Positions 22,423 through 35,045 are shown, counted from the first letter of the stretch. The stretch: 64,000 nt of DNA from Chaetoderma sp. LZ-2023a (GCA_034401795.1 CM067360.1:52252358-52316357), one strand, 5' to 3'. Notes: generated by a model from the letters alone, not told the origin. Numbers and translations: made by a program.

Positions 22423-22449
22423 TTCTGGTAACGAGTGGGAGTGACCAAC

Positions 22450-23214
22450 TCTCATCGAGGACAGATCTTAGTAGGTGTTCTTGAAGGACCCGCCCCCAAA
22501 TCTTCAATATGATGGAAGGGAGACTTCCCATGGTATGGCGATGTCTGCTCACCAGCGAACAACAGGTGAACATATTCTGGAACCAGTAGACCTCTATGCG
22601 ATCATTCCTGATGCTTTGACATGTGTGCCTAAAACTATTATATAACTTCAACCATTTGGGATATCCGGGAACCCCAAGCCTCTTTCTAGCCCCCACTAAT
22701 GGACATAAACAATAGGAGATCATGACGAGGTGTTCATCAATGCAGGGAAAGATGACTTGGTTTGGTTGCTCGCACGAGCGCTCATGAGACAATGCATGTT
22801 GATGCTTCCCATCCAGATACACTAACAGATCTTGACGACTCCAGTACCTGCACATCGGAACACCTTTTTGAGATGGGCGATTCTGACAAACTCACACCAA
22901 TCACATCAGAAGATACTGACAATGCTTTCGAAAGCAATGCAAAGTTTTTCCAGCAAAATAGCTTATATCAGCGCAGAGGCAGACTCGCCACCATGCCTTG
23001 AATCATCAGCACATCAGCAGGCAGGAAAATGCAATTCAAAAGCATTGTATACTTGCACCGTGTCATCTATTCATATGCCAAGCACCAGATAATGGAACAC
23101 CACCGCGTACGTTTAAACTGATAACAAAGGAATTGATCCTCCACATATTCAGGAAAGTATTCTGGGACTTGAAGAACGTGGTTCCACCGCGCTGGAATGT
23201 TTGTGTCAGAATAA
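22450..23214. other. Non-coding stretch
   Basis: No domain is recognised. The open frame 22762-23001 may be a decayed upstream part of the orphan gene that follows, but this rests on position only. Confidence 0.35.
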
Positions 23215-24236
23215 TTGTGTGGTGAGAAGAATATGTGGGACAAGATGGTAAAGTGCAAACAATTGAGCTGGGATTCATCAGGTAAAGAAGTGAAAGCGAA
23301 AACTAAAACAGAAGTGCTAGGTCTGAAGGCAACAGCAAAGACAATGGGTAGGCTTCTAGTTATTGCTCGCTCATCACGTGAGATTACTCTTCAGGAAGTT
23401 ATAGGACTTTATGAATTTACAACAATCAATCGTTTACTCCTGGCAACCCACTACCACATAATCCAGATGAAACCAATCAAGTGGGGTCTGGGTGTAACAC
23501 AGATGCAACAGCTAACATTGGTATAACCGTGTCTTGTTTTAGATGGTATGGTTGTGGTTGCAGAGCTGATATCAGTGAAATCATTCAATAACTATAAAGA
23601 ACTACGTGATGCATACGTTAAATTAACTGAAGCCAAGGCTAAGACATATTCCCATGCACGAGTCATACTTGATAATTACAATATTACATCTTCTCTCAAA
23701 GTAGCCATGGTCACAGAGGGGGAAAGGCACCATAGAAAGGCTATATAGTGGAAAATGCGACAAAGACAAGAAACGGAAATACAAAGATGTTCTTGGCAAG
23801 TACAGACAGCAAAGATTCATTGACAAAGTTTCTAGCTGAAAAGAGCATAGAAGGCTGTGACACAACTGGTCGAATCTTAGGTAACTCGAAGAAGCGCACA
23901 TTTAAGGCTTTTCTCGAAGCCGATGTCGATACAGTCCATACCATCTCCAAGTTGGGTATTGCAGATAGACCATGTGATGACGTCATCGGGAAGTGTCAGT
24001 TATTTCTATGTAGTCTTTTAGGCAAGAAAGGTGTCACTGTTCCAAATCCAGAGGAGCTCTGGTTGACAATGTCTAAGGACTTAGAGACAAATCAAGGTGT
24101 GGACACGCTACCACCAACACCTGGTGCATGGCGACAACATATCTTACGCGCTCACATGCAATCCTCAGTGTGGGAACAAGATTTGGTGCTAAACCCTGTA
24201 CTTCCTAATCCTCTCAAACTCGGATGGATAGAATAA
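23215..24236 (+). pseudogene. Orphan 'GCDTT' family protein, fragmented
   Basis: Three plus-strand pieces in order. 23215-23526 has TMGRLLVIARSSREITLQEV. 23548-23748 has ARVILDNYNITSSLK and EGERHHRKA. 23748-24236 has FLASTDSKDSLTKFL, then EGCDTTGRILGNSKKRTFKA, and a C-terminal block ending LPPTPGAWRQHILRAHMQ and LKLGWIE. I recall this architecture from many unannotated proteins of cnidarians, molluscs and other invertebrates. Their GCDTT..G..KK block resembles the helix-turn region of FEN1/PIN-type nucleases, but that link is inference. Frame changes occur at about 23530 and 23748. The stretch normally lying between FLAEK and GCDTT seems shortened. No terminal repeats were found. Confidence 0.55.
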
Positions 24237-24623
24237 GATTGTCAGTTAGTAGCCGTTCTATCATCTTTAGCCCCGACTCCTGTGTCAGTTATTGAACTAG
24301 TTCATTGTAAGTGTGGATCCAGCAATCCTAATTCTTCCAATACGTGTGCGTCTGGAATATAAATATATCTGCAGAGTGTGATTTTTATCCGGAATAATAT
24401 GCATATTGATGATTTGGACTTTCACTAACGCTAACATGTGTGATGCACTATCATGCACATCACAATTCCAGTATGCTGCTCAGTCGGCACCATCACTCCG
24501 AGTGTCTATGTATTATTGTAATTTACATTAAATTCTGTCTATAGCGACCACATTATGCACAATTGAAAAGCAATTGATAAAGAAATTACCAGAAGTGTAT
24601 TTAAAATATCATCAAGCAAACAC
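24237..24623. other. Non-coding stretch
   Basis: AT-rich and without a recognisable feature. It lies between the orphan gene remnant and the TGCG array. Confidence 0.5.
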
Positions 24624-25008
<385 letters not shown>

Positions 25009-27239
25009 AATCTTGAAACCAATAAATGGCAGGTCTCAACAGAAGGTGGTCTCTATAGAAAGGTTTGACTGTACGTACGTTATATCAGGGTTCGTATCTG
25101 CGATACAATGGTCTACCTGTTATGTGGATAATATCTATAACAAAAAAAGTTAAGAGTATGTTCCGTTCAGAATGTCTACCGATAGTACTCATATATTGTC
25201 CTCTCACAATTTACCATGTACATCTATATATACATGTATAAGCGGTCACAGTTTAAGCTTGTTAACCCTTTAAGACTGCAGACCAGAAATTCTATATTCT
25301 GTGGCAAACAACATTTTGAAACTAGCTTAACTTGGAGAAATTTATGACAGTAGCAGCAATTGGCTGCTGTCAAATAGGCTTCAAAATATTCAACCGTTTG
25401 TCTGGCTAATGGTAGTAGGTTTGATACATTGGATTTACATGGGGTAACGGGTTAAAAGGGTGGTCACAGTACCGTCACACAAATGGTTTCCAAAAATGTA
25501 TATGAAATTTTAGCAAATGTGATTTTGGCCCCATAAGCCGATATACTCTATATCGGATGTAAGCCTAGAATTGTAATCTTCTATACTTCATTGGGACAAC
25601 ATTGACTCCCATTAGAGTATAATGTTGGCATCGATTTCGCAGAAGTCATTTACGGACGCTGGTGGTGAATGGGCGCATATCCACATTTTTTACATTTACA
25701 TCCTTTGACGATATTCATTACTGTGGGTTTTTTATGAATCTAGCTCCAGATATCGTACCTACAAGTAGTCACACTGTTACAATGGGCATTAGAGCATGGA
25801 GATTGACGCGTATGTGGACCTGGATAAAGATGGTTAGATTCAGGTTATCTTTGGTTATTTCCTACCGTGCTGACATGACAAGTCAAGGGACGTTTAGCTC
25901 ATTTCCAGTTAAGCTTCGCCCACGTATTGTGATCAATCGAACCCTTAATACCGAGACTCCCAATATCATGGCGGCTATCATGGTGGCTATACAGGCACGC
26001 TGATGAATATGTTGAGACAAATTTGACTGACAGTATAACTAACAGCACACGCACACAGTTAAACTAGTTTCAAAATATTCAACAAAATGCTTATTAAATT
26101 GTAAAGCCTTGCAATTCGTGCACGTGGCGAACTATTAAGGTTTAATGAGAGATATAGATAGACCATTCACTCCGTATTTGATTGTGGCACGAGCCTACAC
26201 GTGAAGTAATTGATTATTACGCAATATACTGACAGAATGGATTAATCCAGTCGGTCTATCATAATGTGTTGATGTTTTATCAGTTGGTGCACCACCTGGC
26301 GCATTCATACTTCACTCACAGAGGTATGCATTTCTAGCTATACCCGCCCATTTCTCAGCTAGATTATATGCGTGTTTTATTCGATTCAAAACTTTGAAAC
26401 CTGAATTCCCAAAATCACAATTTCAAGGTAACTATACAGGTAAGCTGTTGAATATGTCTTACACTATATATACCTTGACTGAGAGATGCTTTTGGCTATG
26501 GCGGCAAGACCTTCAAAGCAGATTATTTTCAACATGTTCAACATAATGTTATTGAATTATAAATTCAACAAAGGCTTACGTACAATTCAGACACTTTCGC
26601 GGAGAAACCAGTGCCACTTCCCTGGATAACCTACGCCCTATTGGCCGTGACGTAACTTAACAAGTGCCGAATTTTATTCTGACGTCATATACTTGAGTGG
26701 CAGGTCGAGTCCCTCCGTTGCCTAACATACTGTATTCCTCTCAACGGGTACATGGGGTAAGCAGAATATGCTAATTCTGTCGCTCGTAAATATTCAATCT
26801 CTCTGACTGCTAGAAAATTTGAGAGAAATCAATGGTGAATACATTAATGATCTAATCTGAGTAGATAGATTTGGCAAACGTTCTATACAATTGACATCGG
26901 TGCTTGATGGAACCCTATCATTGAAGGTCCCATAAAATGCCACACACCTACTTAGTGAAATTGCATACAAAAACTGTGATAGAAAGCACTTACAAATGTT
27001 ATTTCGTGAAAATCAGCTCAGTTTTCCAAAAATAGCTAAATTAATATTGAATGACGTTATCTAATTTACAAAACCCGCCTGTAGCATTATGACGTCATCG
27101 GATGACGGCGTGTCATAGAGCGAGCGCCTTTATTTACATTTGACGTAATATAAATCGCGTGTTTCTATGTTAATCCATAAATGCGTAAGTTCAATATAAT
27201 TTTTAGACAGAAGGACTGCCTGACGGTCATTCGACTCGA
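25009..27239. other. Non-coding stretch left of the Polinton
   Basis: No gene is recognised. 25270-25390 carries another diverged member of the short repeat seen near 5305 and 10520 (AACAACATTTTGAAA, GCAGCAATTGGCTGCTG). The 113-codon frame at 25662-26003 has no domain and no coding support. Confidence 0.45.
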
Positions 27240-27251
27240 TGAGAGAACCCG

Positions 27252-28273
27252 TTGTCCGCTGCTGGGAAGTACATTGACTTTGCAATCTCGGCACAGATCC
27301 ACAAGATCAAGAGCATGCCACTCGAGTTCAAGCTTCAGAGCACAATAGAACAGCCGGTAGAGCTCCCACAGGTTCTGAACAGGTGGGAGATCGTGCATAG
27401 CAACAGCACCGTGGACACCACGTGTGAACGATGAGTACTGAGTCCTAGGTCCGCTGGCTCGTGGACCAGCCTTCTATGCGAAGGGAAAGGGGTACGACGC
27501 TGTGGGGTGTAATGAGGGGCTCACGGAATTCGAACTACGGCATGTGTCGAGAAGCCTGTGGCAGTTCCACCCTTAACCTTCCTCGAGAACACACACATGA
27601 ATCCTGCTGCCATGCAGAATAGGCAGTTCCTCTGGGTGTACACTGAGCAGCTCGCAGATGCACCGATGAATGCTCCAAGACTTCATGTCTGCATGACGAG
27701 AATGACCAGGAGCTGAAGCAAACGGGTTCCAAACAGCGGATCGTGCATGTGGAGCGAGAACACCAGCAGGTCCAAGCCACAGCTAACCAACGGGTAGAGC
27801 TGACACTGCATAATGGTGCATCGGACTGTGTCGCTGTTGCGGTCCTGGTTCAGAAGGGAGGAGCCATCCATCAGGTGGCTGAGCTAGACGTCTTCAAGCT
27901 TGTGGTTGCTGGGACCAATGTTCTTGGTGAGGTACGCGAGCTGGCTGATTGCCAACTCTACAGACAGAAAACTAAGTCATATGCACTTCTGCGCCTAACC
28001 AGTGGAAGCGACGACCTCGAGTCGGCACTCAAGGGCCGTCACCACCTCGGAGGCAGGGACATCCCACCTAATCAGGGAAACCAGCTCAGCTGCAACATCG
28101 GACACCTGATAGCTGGGACTCGCTCATTAGGTGTGATGATACTTTACTTTGGCTATGCTAAGGTATGTGTGTCGAACACATCAGGTATTCAGCTTGAGCA
28201 TGCGTGGAGCATGACTCCTGTCGTGGTCCCCACTGCAGCTGCTACCACTACTATAAGGTCGGCTGTCTTCTGA
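27252..28273 (+). pseudogene. Polinton-associated hypothetical proteins, possible capsid remnants
   Basis: Three open pieces in different frames: 27252-27434 (GKYIDFAISAQIHKI, SMPLEFKLQ), the stretch around 27590-27720, and 27743-28273 (QATANQRVELTLHNG, ELDVFKLVVAGTNVLG, SCNIGHLIAGTRSLG). They sit where structural genes are found in Polintons and have a beta-rich look. I do not recognise them firmly. A minor or major capsid origin is only a suggestion. Confidence 0.35.
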
Positions 28274-28563
28274 CATGTCGATGCTTCATAGTCGAGCGTT
28301 GGCTCAGATATTGCCTCGTAGTACTCATCAATAATCTCATCTGCCTCTTTGAGGCTCTGGTTGGCCTGAGCTCGGAGTTGTCGTCGGCGTGCCTCCCTCT
28401 GGCGCATATGCTCGAGGGCTTTGCTGTACTCAAACTTCTCCTTAGACAGCTTCTCCACCACCTGGTTATGACGCTCACGATCGACCTCTCCCGCCTTGTC
28501 GGCAAAGCTGAGTCCCCAGTTCACTAAGGCAAACACGCCCGCATTCAAGATTGCGGATGCCAT
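28189..28563 (-). CDS. Polinton small coiled-coil protein
   Basis: Open frame of 124 residues starting MASAILNAGVFALVNWG. A hydrophobic N-terminus is followed by a helical region rich in Glu, Arg and Gln (ERHNQVVEKLSKEKFEYSKA, RRRQLRAQANQSLKEADEII), ending EYYEAISEP. I recall this kind of protein as a recurrent, uncharacterised Polinton gene. Its function is not known to me. The frame is intact and overlaps the 3' end of the preceding plus-strand frame. Confidence 0.55.
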   Translation of the reverse strand: MASAILNAGVFALVNWGLSFADKAGEVDRERHNQVVEKLSKEKFEYSKALEHMRQREARRRQLRAQANQSLKEADEIIDEYYEAISEPTLDYEASTCQKTADLIVVVAAAVGTTTGVMLHACSS

Positions 28564-28620
28564 GCTATAGACTACAGTTTAAAGCTACCATATAGCTGCA
28601 GTGGGGACCACGGCGACGCG

Positions 28621-29047
28621 ATGTATGAACCAGAGGCTGATCCAGTCGAGGATATAGATGACGAGGACTATGAGGAGGACTATGTTGAGGAGGATTATGA
28701 TGCAGACGACTACGATGTGGCGGAGACCGTGGGTGTGTATGATGTGGAGACCGTGCCTGAAGCTAGTACACAGAGCGAAAGGAATCTATCACACTTGTGT
28801 AAAAGGTTCTATCGGGCCGCTGGCAGCAGTTGGGGCTCTGATCGCTCTGTTCACAATGAAGGCTGGCGAGATGGTCCGCAAGATCGCCAACAATGCTCTC
28901 CATGGGGTGGAGAAGATTTCTGAAGACATACCAGCCATCGCCTCAGGAGTAAGTACATTCTTCGGAGTCGCAGGCCGTTGGCTACCATACGTTGCCATAG
29001 CACTCGTGGCCATCTGGGCCACCGAACATTTAAGCCGTACTATATAA
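28621..29047 (+). pseudogene. Polinton acidic membrane protein, frameshifted
   Basis: The ATG at 28621 starts an extremely acidic, Tyr-rich segment (DIDDEDYEEDYVEEDYDADD, about 55 residues). From about 28780 the coding continues in the frame of 28658-29047 as GPLAAVGALIALFTMKAG, KIANNALHGVEKI and a second hydrophobic segment WLPYVAIALVAIWA. There are two likely membrane-interacting helices. One frameshift near 28780 divides the protein. The function is unknown. Confidence 0.5.
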
Positions 29048-29051
29048 GTAT

Positions 29052-30240
29052 GGCGTCTCTGTATGACCTGGTCAAGCCCCTTAACTGGCAAGCCTTGGTC
29101 GATAAGCTACGCTTCAGTGACGGCACCAGCGCTTCAGAGAATAGACAGCAGTATTCACAGGTATTCGAAGAGGTGTTCATCGATGGCCGGATGAACAACG
29201 GTCGTCTGTTCTCCTGCCCAGGTCATACCTAATAGAACAGGAGTCGACGTCAGTGATGAAATCTGGGAGTTCATCAACTACCTCTCTTGAGGAGCTCTTC
29301 TACCAGCCTGGTGGATATTATCACTAGCCTCACCATGTACTCGAGTTCGCACGTCGTAATGGTCACAAGTTCACATTGTAGGCGGTTAATAGTGGCTCAG
29401 CTGCCAGGCGATGTGGTAGATATAGAGACCTTGTCCACGGTACATCAGGCACATTAGGCGTGCACATTTTCATGAACCTGTTCCGAACAGAGTTCACCAG
29501 GCGGATGTTCTATTCCTTCCACATGACAGAGTCTGCCATTCGGGAACATGCAAGACCTACAAGTACGCCCTCACCATCGTCGATGTCGCCAGTAGGTACA
29601 AAGCTGCTGGTGGCCCAAGCATTCAACAGTGTCTATGATGATCCGGAAAAGCACCTCCAGTGGCCAGAATTGTTACAGGGGGATGAGGGTAAGGAGTTCA
29701 GGGGCGAGACAGCAGCCCTCATGGGGAAACACGGTGTGGTGATAAGACTAGGTGAAGTTGGTCACCAGCGTGCCCAGGCAATCATCGAGCACTGGAACCG
29801 GACTGTGGCAGAAAGACTGTTCCAACATCAGCATGCTCAGGAGATGACGTGTCCTGGTGATTGCTCCAGGGTGTGGGTGAAAGGTTTGCCCATGGTGGTA
29901 GAGATATCCAATATCTGATGTTACTCGGTTAACTGGTAAGAAGCCAGTAGAGGCTATCCAACGATCCTCTGTTGCCCCACCATCCGCAGGAGCGAACACG
30001 GGAGAGGGGTGCCTACCACCTGATGCTCTGGTTCGGTACCTGTATGAGCCTGTTGAGCTGGAAGGTGGTCGACGGCGTGCAACATACCCTAACTGGTCGA
30101 TAGATGCTCACAGGCTTGACAGATATGTGGAGGCGGATGGGCAGCTTATATTGTACTATCTGGCTAGCGGTCCCAGGCGACCGTGTGTGCGAGAGGAGCT
30201 TCGCTAGTCCCTACAGATACACAGCTGCCACCACTCGGAG
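29052..30240 (+). pseudogene. Polinton integrase (retroviral-type DDE), frameshifted
   Basis: 29052-29232 (MASLYDLVKPLNWQALV) is either a separate small protein or the integrase start. The core follows in shifting frames: the first Asp lies in TIVDVASRYKAA (about 29570-29605), the second in GDEGKEF (29682-29684), and the Glu in IIEHWNRTVAE (29787-29789). There are 34 residues between the last two. The C-terminal block VRYLYEPVELEGGRRRATYP, WSIDAHRLDRYVEADG and LYYLASGPRRPCVREEL (about 30035-30207) is the characteristic Polinton integrase end. Stops near 29288 and 29918 break it. Confidence 0.78.
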
Positions 30241-30277
30241 TGCTCAAGCCCGCTGCTGTCTATTAATGAGGGATATG

Positions 30278-33200
30278 TCACTCGACGGGCTCCGTATGAA
30301 CACCATCTGGCAGCACACGGCGCTTATCATAGTAAGTGGAGAGTCCGAGTTTTTCCTGTGCATACGTCACCATACCCTGGTTGCGCATGTGTAGGCCTCG
30401 GTTTTTAGCTCTGTCCACCCCGCCATGTAGGGCGCTGTAGAACCTTTGCCAAGAGACCGCATTCCGCCGCATTGACATTCCCTTAGCCGAGCTTACTTGC
30501 AGCTGTGCTCTCCATGTAGTAGCATTTGGAGCAGAGAGCGATACCACGAGAGCCTTCGAACTCGAGATTGAACAGTCCCAGAGTCCATCCAGACCATTTG
30601 TCCCAAGATAGCCAGTCCCGCTTATGAGCCTGGTACGCTGCTCGTATCTCAGAGTGAATGAAGTTGTCTAGGTTGGAGTTTGCTATAGTGATATACGTGG
30701 AGTCAGTGTCCATCTGCAGGTACTCAAAGCTGTCACGAGCTACGTAGTGATCGAGGAAGTCGTAGTAGAACTCCAGCATTCGCCGCTTCGCGAGCTCATA
30801 AACGGCTATCCTCACCTGGAATGGCCTTCGAATAGTGATTCTCGGCTTGTGACTCTGGAGCTCGTATGACTCACCGATCTCCTCGAGATCTTCGAACCAT
30901 GCACTATGCAGGGCCTTGTCTACCACGCGTTCATCCTTCGTGAAGCTGGTATTGCTATGGCGTTCTTGGGCCTCGATGAGCTTCCTGTAGGCACTGTTTC
31001 CGAGGAGTTTGAAGAGATCTGCCAAGAGGTCTTTGCTCTTATCTACATCTCCCGATCAGCGGGCCTCCGTAACATTCCCCACGAACCACTCGAATGGGCG
31101 CTTGGTGCGGTATACAGCAGTGATCCCCAGGCCACTTCAGGGTCGGGTCGTACAGCAGCCACACCTTGCCAGAGAGGGCACCGACCAGCTTCTGGGTGGT
31201 GGGCCGCTTCCTCCCTGTTCGCCCTAGATATGCCAGCATCTCAGATGAGATTGCCTCTACCGGGATCTCGCGGTTATAGAAGAAAGGAGGCATTTCCTCG
31301 AACTTTGCCCACAGAGCCTTTGGGACTTCTATATCCACCTCAGCAAACCCATCCAGCTGTCTGCTAGAAGAGCCTCCTTAAAGCTAGTTACCCCACTGGC
31401 ACCGGACCAATGGGCACTTTCTCCTTACCACATAGAATCTCTTTAGCCATCGTTGAGAGGTACAGAGCATTTGCGTCATAGCCGAGTAGACGTTGGCAGA
31501 CACGCTCACTCTGGCGGATTTGAGTCACACCGGCCTCATGGTATCTGGGGAACACGATGCTGGGACCACCAACAACAGCACCCTTCAGCATCTCGTAGGC
31601 TTCCTTGTCCAGTGAATAGAGGCTAACATCTGGCATGTGCTGAGCGGTTCCACGTAGGAGGTACTGCAGTGACACACCTAGGAGAGACACCGCGTCTTTG
31701 AGGATGTCTATTTCTCATTCTGTGTAGAACATCCGCATCCGCTCTAGGGCTTCGATGAATGGACTGACGTCCATGTTGTTGTAGTATCGCAGCCAGTCAG
31801 CGAATGTCCGCATTCCATGCTCGCTGAATGTCTAGTTACACTGTTCCCACTCTGTTCGCGGCAAGCGGTAGCCACCCTTGAGGTTGGATGTCCATGCTGA
31901 GTAGTCAGGAAGCCCTGGATAGTTGAGCTTCTCATGTGTGTCAAACCATTCATACGGGAGCCAGCTCTTCTGCTGTCTACACCCGTAAGATTTGACCCAT
32001 ATCTCGTACAAGACTCATGGCCCGAGGTAGTTCAGCACATCGAGAAACCGTAGCTCAGGTGTTATGAGGAACATGGTCTGACTAACCTTCTTGGTGACTT
32101 TCACTGTACCTGTACTGTCAGTCAGCTCATCAACAAAGTACTTCTGGATGAGGTTCCAGTCATACTGCCCAGAGTTGAACCCCAGTACATGCACTTGGTC
32201 ACACCATTCGTTGATCAGTCGCTGCTGTTGCTTTGGAAGCTTGTCCAGGTCTATCGGTATGTACTGTGCCCTAACCCCCGGTCCGGATTGGAGACGCTCA
32301 CCTTTGGATATCCAGCATGAGCTCCCTGATCAGTTCTTTGGGCTCAGCATTGCAGGGGTGAGTGGGCTCACTCGTGGCGCCCTATAAGGAGCGGCCACTG
32401 ACACAGAGATAGGTATGTGAGTACTCTCGATTGTGAGAGTCTCCATAGGATGGGTCTTGATACTATCTAGTAGTGCTTCGAAGTCCTAAACTATGAAGTG
32501 TGGGTGTGGGACAGTCTGAACTCGTTTAGGGACGCTTGGGCAGCGTTTTATACAGCACTTCCACTGTATCACAAGCATGCATCCAGAGACTCTCAACTTC
32601 TCCTCTCTCAGGACTGTCTTGCGGTATCTTTGTTCGGCATCCTCACCTCGCTGGTGTTGTGGACACCTGTGCCAGTGACAGACATGTAACTGATAAACGG
32701 TGTTAGTGGTCGGATCATAACCATCTACGGGAGCGCCCTCGATCCAACACTCACCACCGTGCACACACTCTACATGGTGTATGTGTACGCCTCTGTTTCT
32801 CGACTCATACTCGATCCAACGAGTAGCCACTGAACTGGATGTTTGGGGTGGATAGAAGGCTTTCTCATGCGCAGACTGTGGCGCCTCAACCTTCTCGCCA
32901 GGACACACGGTTGTTGTTTTGCCACCTGTACAGTGAGCAGCGTGGCATTGAAAACTGCATGCCTGCATACACCTCTGCTGACAGTGACTGCAGACTAGTG
33001 TATGTGCCAGCTTTGATATGTTCTTAATGCAGAGGGCGTGTTGGCCCCACACTCCGATGGTCATGGTGTCATGGTAATGAGCCGCTTGCCTGATCATGTG
33101 CCCGGTACCCTCTTCAGTTGGTTCATACACATGAATCCGGATCTTGGCGAAGAACTCTACCTTGTCCAGCTGATCCAGCGAGGTCTTGCGGATATCAGGT

Positions 33201-33652
33201 ACTGTCTTTCCGTAGAACTGTGTGGCAAGCTGTCGTGCAGGAGCTGTACTTCTATCAGCTCTCGCTCCTCAGTGGACGGCTAGACATCTCCAGAGACACA
33301 CGTTGTCCCTGTGGGTGTCGCGGGCAGTCGTACTCTTCTTCCATCGTAGCCAGTCTGGGAGGGAGCTTGTCCCAAGAAGAGGTTGGCGGTTGATGACAGC
33401 CCTGACCTCAATGTTGATTGATCAAACAAAAGCGCACTTGGTGTTGGGTCGATCGATATTGTCTGTGTTGATGCGGGCTTGCTTTCTTGCTACCACCCAG
33501 TCCTGAGCTGCTCCTATCGTATTCAGCCACGGGCTCCCTGGAGCATTCTTGTGGAAGAGCATCACCCTATCGTCTTCGATGTTACGGATGCGATAAGTAT
33601 GGGTGTAGTGGAGGTAGAAGGTGTTCTGGACAGTCTGCTGGATCTTTTGCAT
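30278..33652 (-). pseudogene. Polinton protein-primed DNA polymerase B, fragmented
   Basis: Minus-strand pieces in order. 33652-33422 is the N-terminal part. 33130-32486 is Cys/His-rich (LVCSHCQQRC, HHVECVHGGECW) and leads into the 3'-5' exonuclease start DFEALLDSIKT at about 32485. 31690-31388 has the polymerase motif LLGYDANALYL (motif A). 31338-31039 lies between. 31025-30483 carries LLGNSAYRK (motif B) and QMDTDSTY (motif C, DTDS at about 30699-30711). 30547-30278 is the C-terminal end (QEKLGLSTYYDKRRVLPDG). The total of about 1,100 codons fits the family. Protein-primed PolB copies the whole element. Frame breaks at about 33420, 32480, 31730, 31385, 31030 and 30540 disable it. Confidence 0.88.
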
Positions 33653-33789
33653 TATCCGGCCTGTGAGGTCTCCTTCTAGACGTCTGAAGAATGTCCAGCA
33701 TACTGACCGGCATCCTCTAACCTCTGTCTCCCTTTCGCCAAGACGCTGGTCGAGAATGTGTTCACCTTCTCGCCTTATGCTCCTGGCTG

Positions 33790-34491
33790 GGCTCAGACCT
33801 CAGCATTGCTTACCAATCCTGAATTTGGGGGTTAAGCGCTTCAGTGGATGGGCCTCCATCCGCCTCACTTCAGTCTTGGCTCTCAAGCTAGCAGTCATCT
33901 CTGCATCCAACTGATGATGCTCACGTATCCGCTGCGCTTTCTTGTGGGGATTCCAAGGATCATCTTTGATAAGCACTGGAAACCTTTCCATATTCAAAGC
34001 CCAGGAGAGTCGCTTCTGCCACTCCTCGGCATGGACCTTTCAGATAATCTGGAGCAGGTCGGCTTTCTTGGCCTTAGAGTAGACTCTAAGGCCGAATTGC
34101 TTTGCAATAGCGCGAACCTGTGCAACAGTACTCATGGTGCAAATCCATGTGGATGCCTGCATAGGGTGCGGGGGCCCCTGCATTGGAGAATTAAGCACTC
34201 CAGTGAATGGGTCTCCATCCGCCTCGCTACAGCCTTGGCTCGCAAGCTAGCAGTCACCTCCACGTCCAACTGACTAAACTCATGTATCCACTGTGCTTTC
34301 TTGTGGGGATTCCAAGGATCCTCGGTAAGCGCTTGAAACCTTCCCATATTCATTGCTCGGGAGAGTCGCTTCTGCCACTCCTCGGCACGGACCTGGTCGG
34401 TCATCTGGAGCAGGTTGGCTTTCTTGGCCTTAGAGTAGCCTCTAAGGCGGAATTGCTTTGCAATAGCGTGAATCTGTGCAACAGTACTCAT
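33790..34491 (-). pseudogene. Tandemly duplicated SAP-like N-terminal segment upstream of Polinton PolB
   Basis: 34491-34132 encodes MSTVAQIHAIAKQFRLRGYS followed by KAKKANLLQM, a SAP/Rho-N-like helix-turn-helix that often binds DNA, then DPWNPHKKAQWIHEFSQLD. The block 34133-33790 repeats the same protein sequence with changes (DPWNPHKKAQRIREHHQLD) and a stop near 34045. One copy would normally form the start of the polymerase protein or a separate small gene. Here there are two in a row. Confidence 0.6.
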
Positions 34492-35045
34492 GGTGTATAT
34501 CCCTGTTGATGCCTGTCTCTAAATGGGCGTTCAGACCTTATTATGTGTGGCGATCAGTACCTGTGGATGACTGTCTGGGCGTTCAGACCTGTTATGTGTG
34601 GTGCTGGCGATCAGTACCTGTGGGTGGTGTATATCCCTGTGGATGCCTGTCTCTAAATGGGCTTTAATACCCTATAATGATTGGCGATCAGTACCTGTGG
34701 GCGGTGTATATCCCTGTGAATGCTTGTCTGGGTGTTCAGGCCTATTATGTGAGGTGCTGGCGATCAGTACCTGTGAGTGGTGTATATATCCCTGTGGATG
34801 CCTGTCTCTAAACAGGTGTTCAGACCCTATTATGTGTGGCGATCAGTACCTGTGGGTGGTGCATATCCATGTGGATGCCTGTCTGGGCGTTCAGACATAG
34901 TATACATTGTGCTGGCGATCAGTACCTGCGGGTGGTGTATATCCCTGTGAATGCCTGTCTCTAAATGGGCGTTCATACCCTATTATGTATGGCGAGCAGT
35001 CCCTGTGGGTGGTGTATATCCCTGTGGATGCCAGTCTGGGCACGG
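34492..35045. repeat. Minisatellite, about seven units of about 77 bp
   Basis: The unit begins GTGTATATCCCTGTGGATGC and contains GCGTTCAGACC and GGCGATCAGTACCTGTGGG. GGCGATCAGTACCTG recurs near 34549, 34607, 34684, 34758, 34839 and 34914, with a variant at 34992. Two unit types alternate (with and without TCTAAATGGG). It starts at the ATG of the SAP-like frame and fills the space to the terminal region. Confidence 0.9.

Larger units (their letters stand above)
14303..22425 (+). mobile_element. Ty3/gypsy retrotransposon with envelope-like gene (G1), 5'-truncated
   Basis: Plus-strand element: gag zinc knuckles, aspartic protease, RT, RNase H, integrase, then an F-type envelope-like gene and a probable 3' LTR. 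The 5' LTR and most of gag are missing, cut off against LINE B. All coding parts have stops or frameshifts. The gene order gag-pol-env with this envelope type is that of errantivirus-like (endogenous retrovirus-like) gypsy elements. The exact right end is not proven because there is no second LTR to compare with. Confidence 0.85.

Noticed and set aside
25662-26003. 113-codon frame on +
   Set aside because: No domain, no repeat relation and no coding signature. Frames of this size are expected by chance in 2 kb of non-coding DNA.
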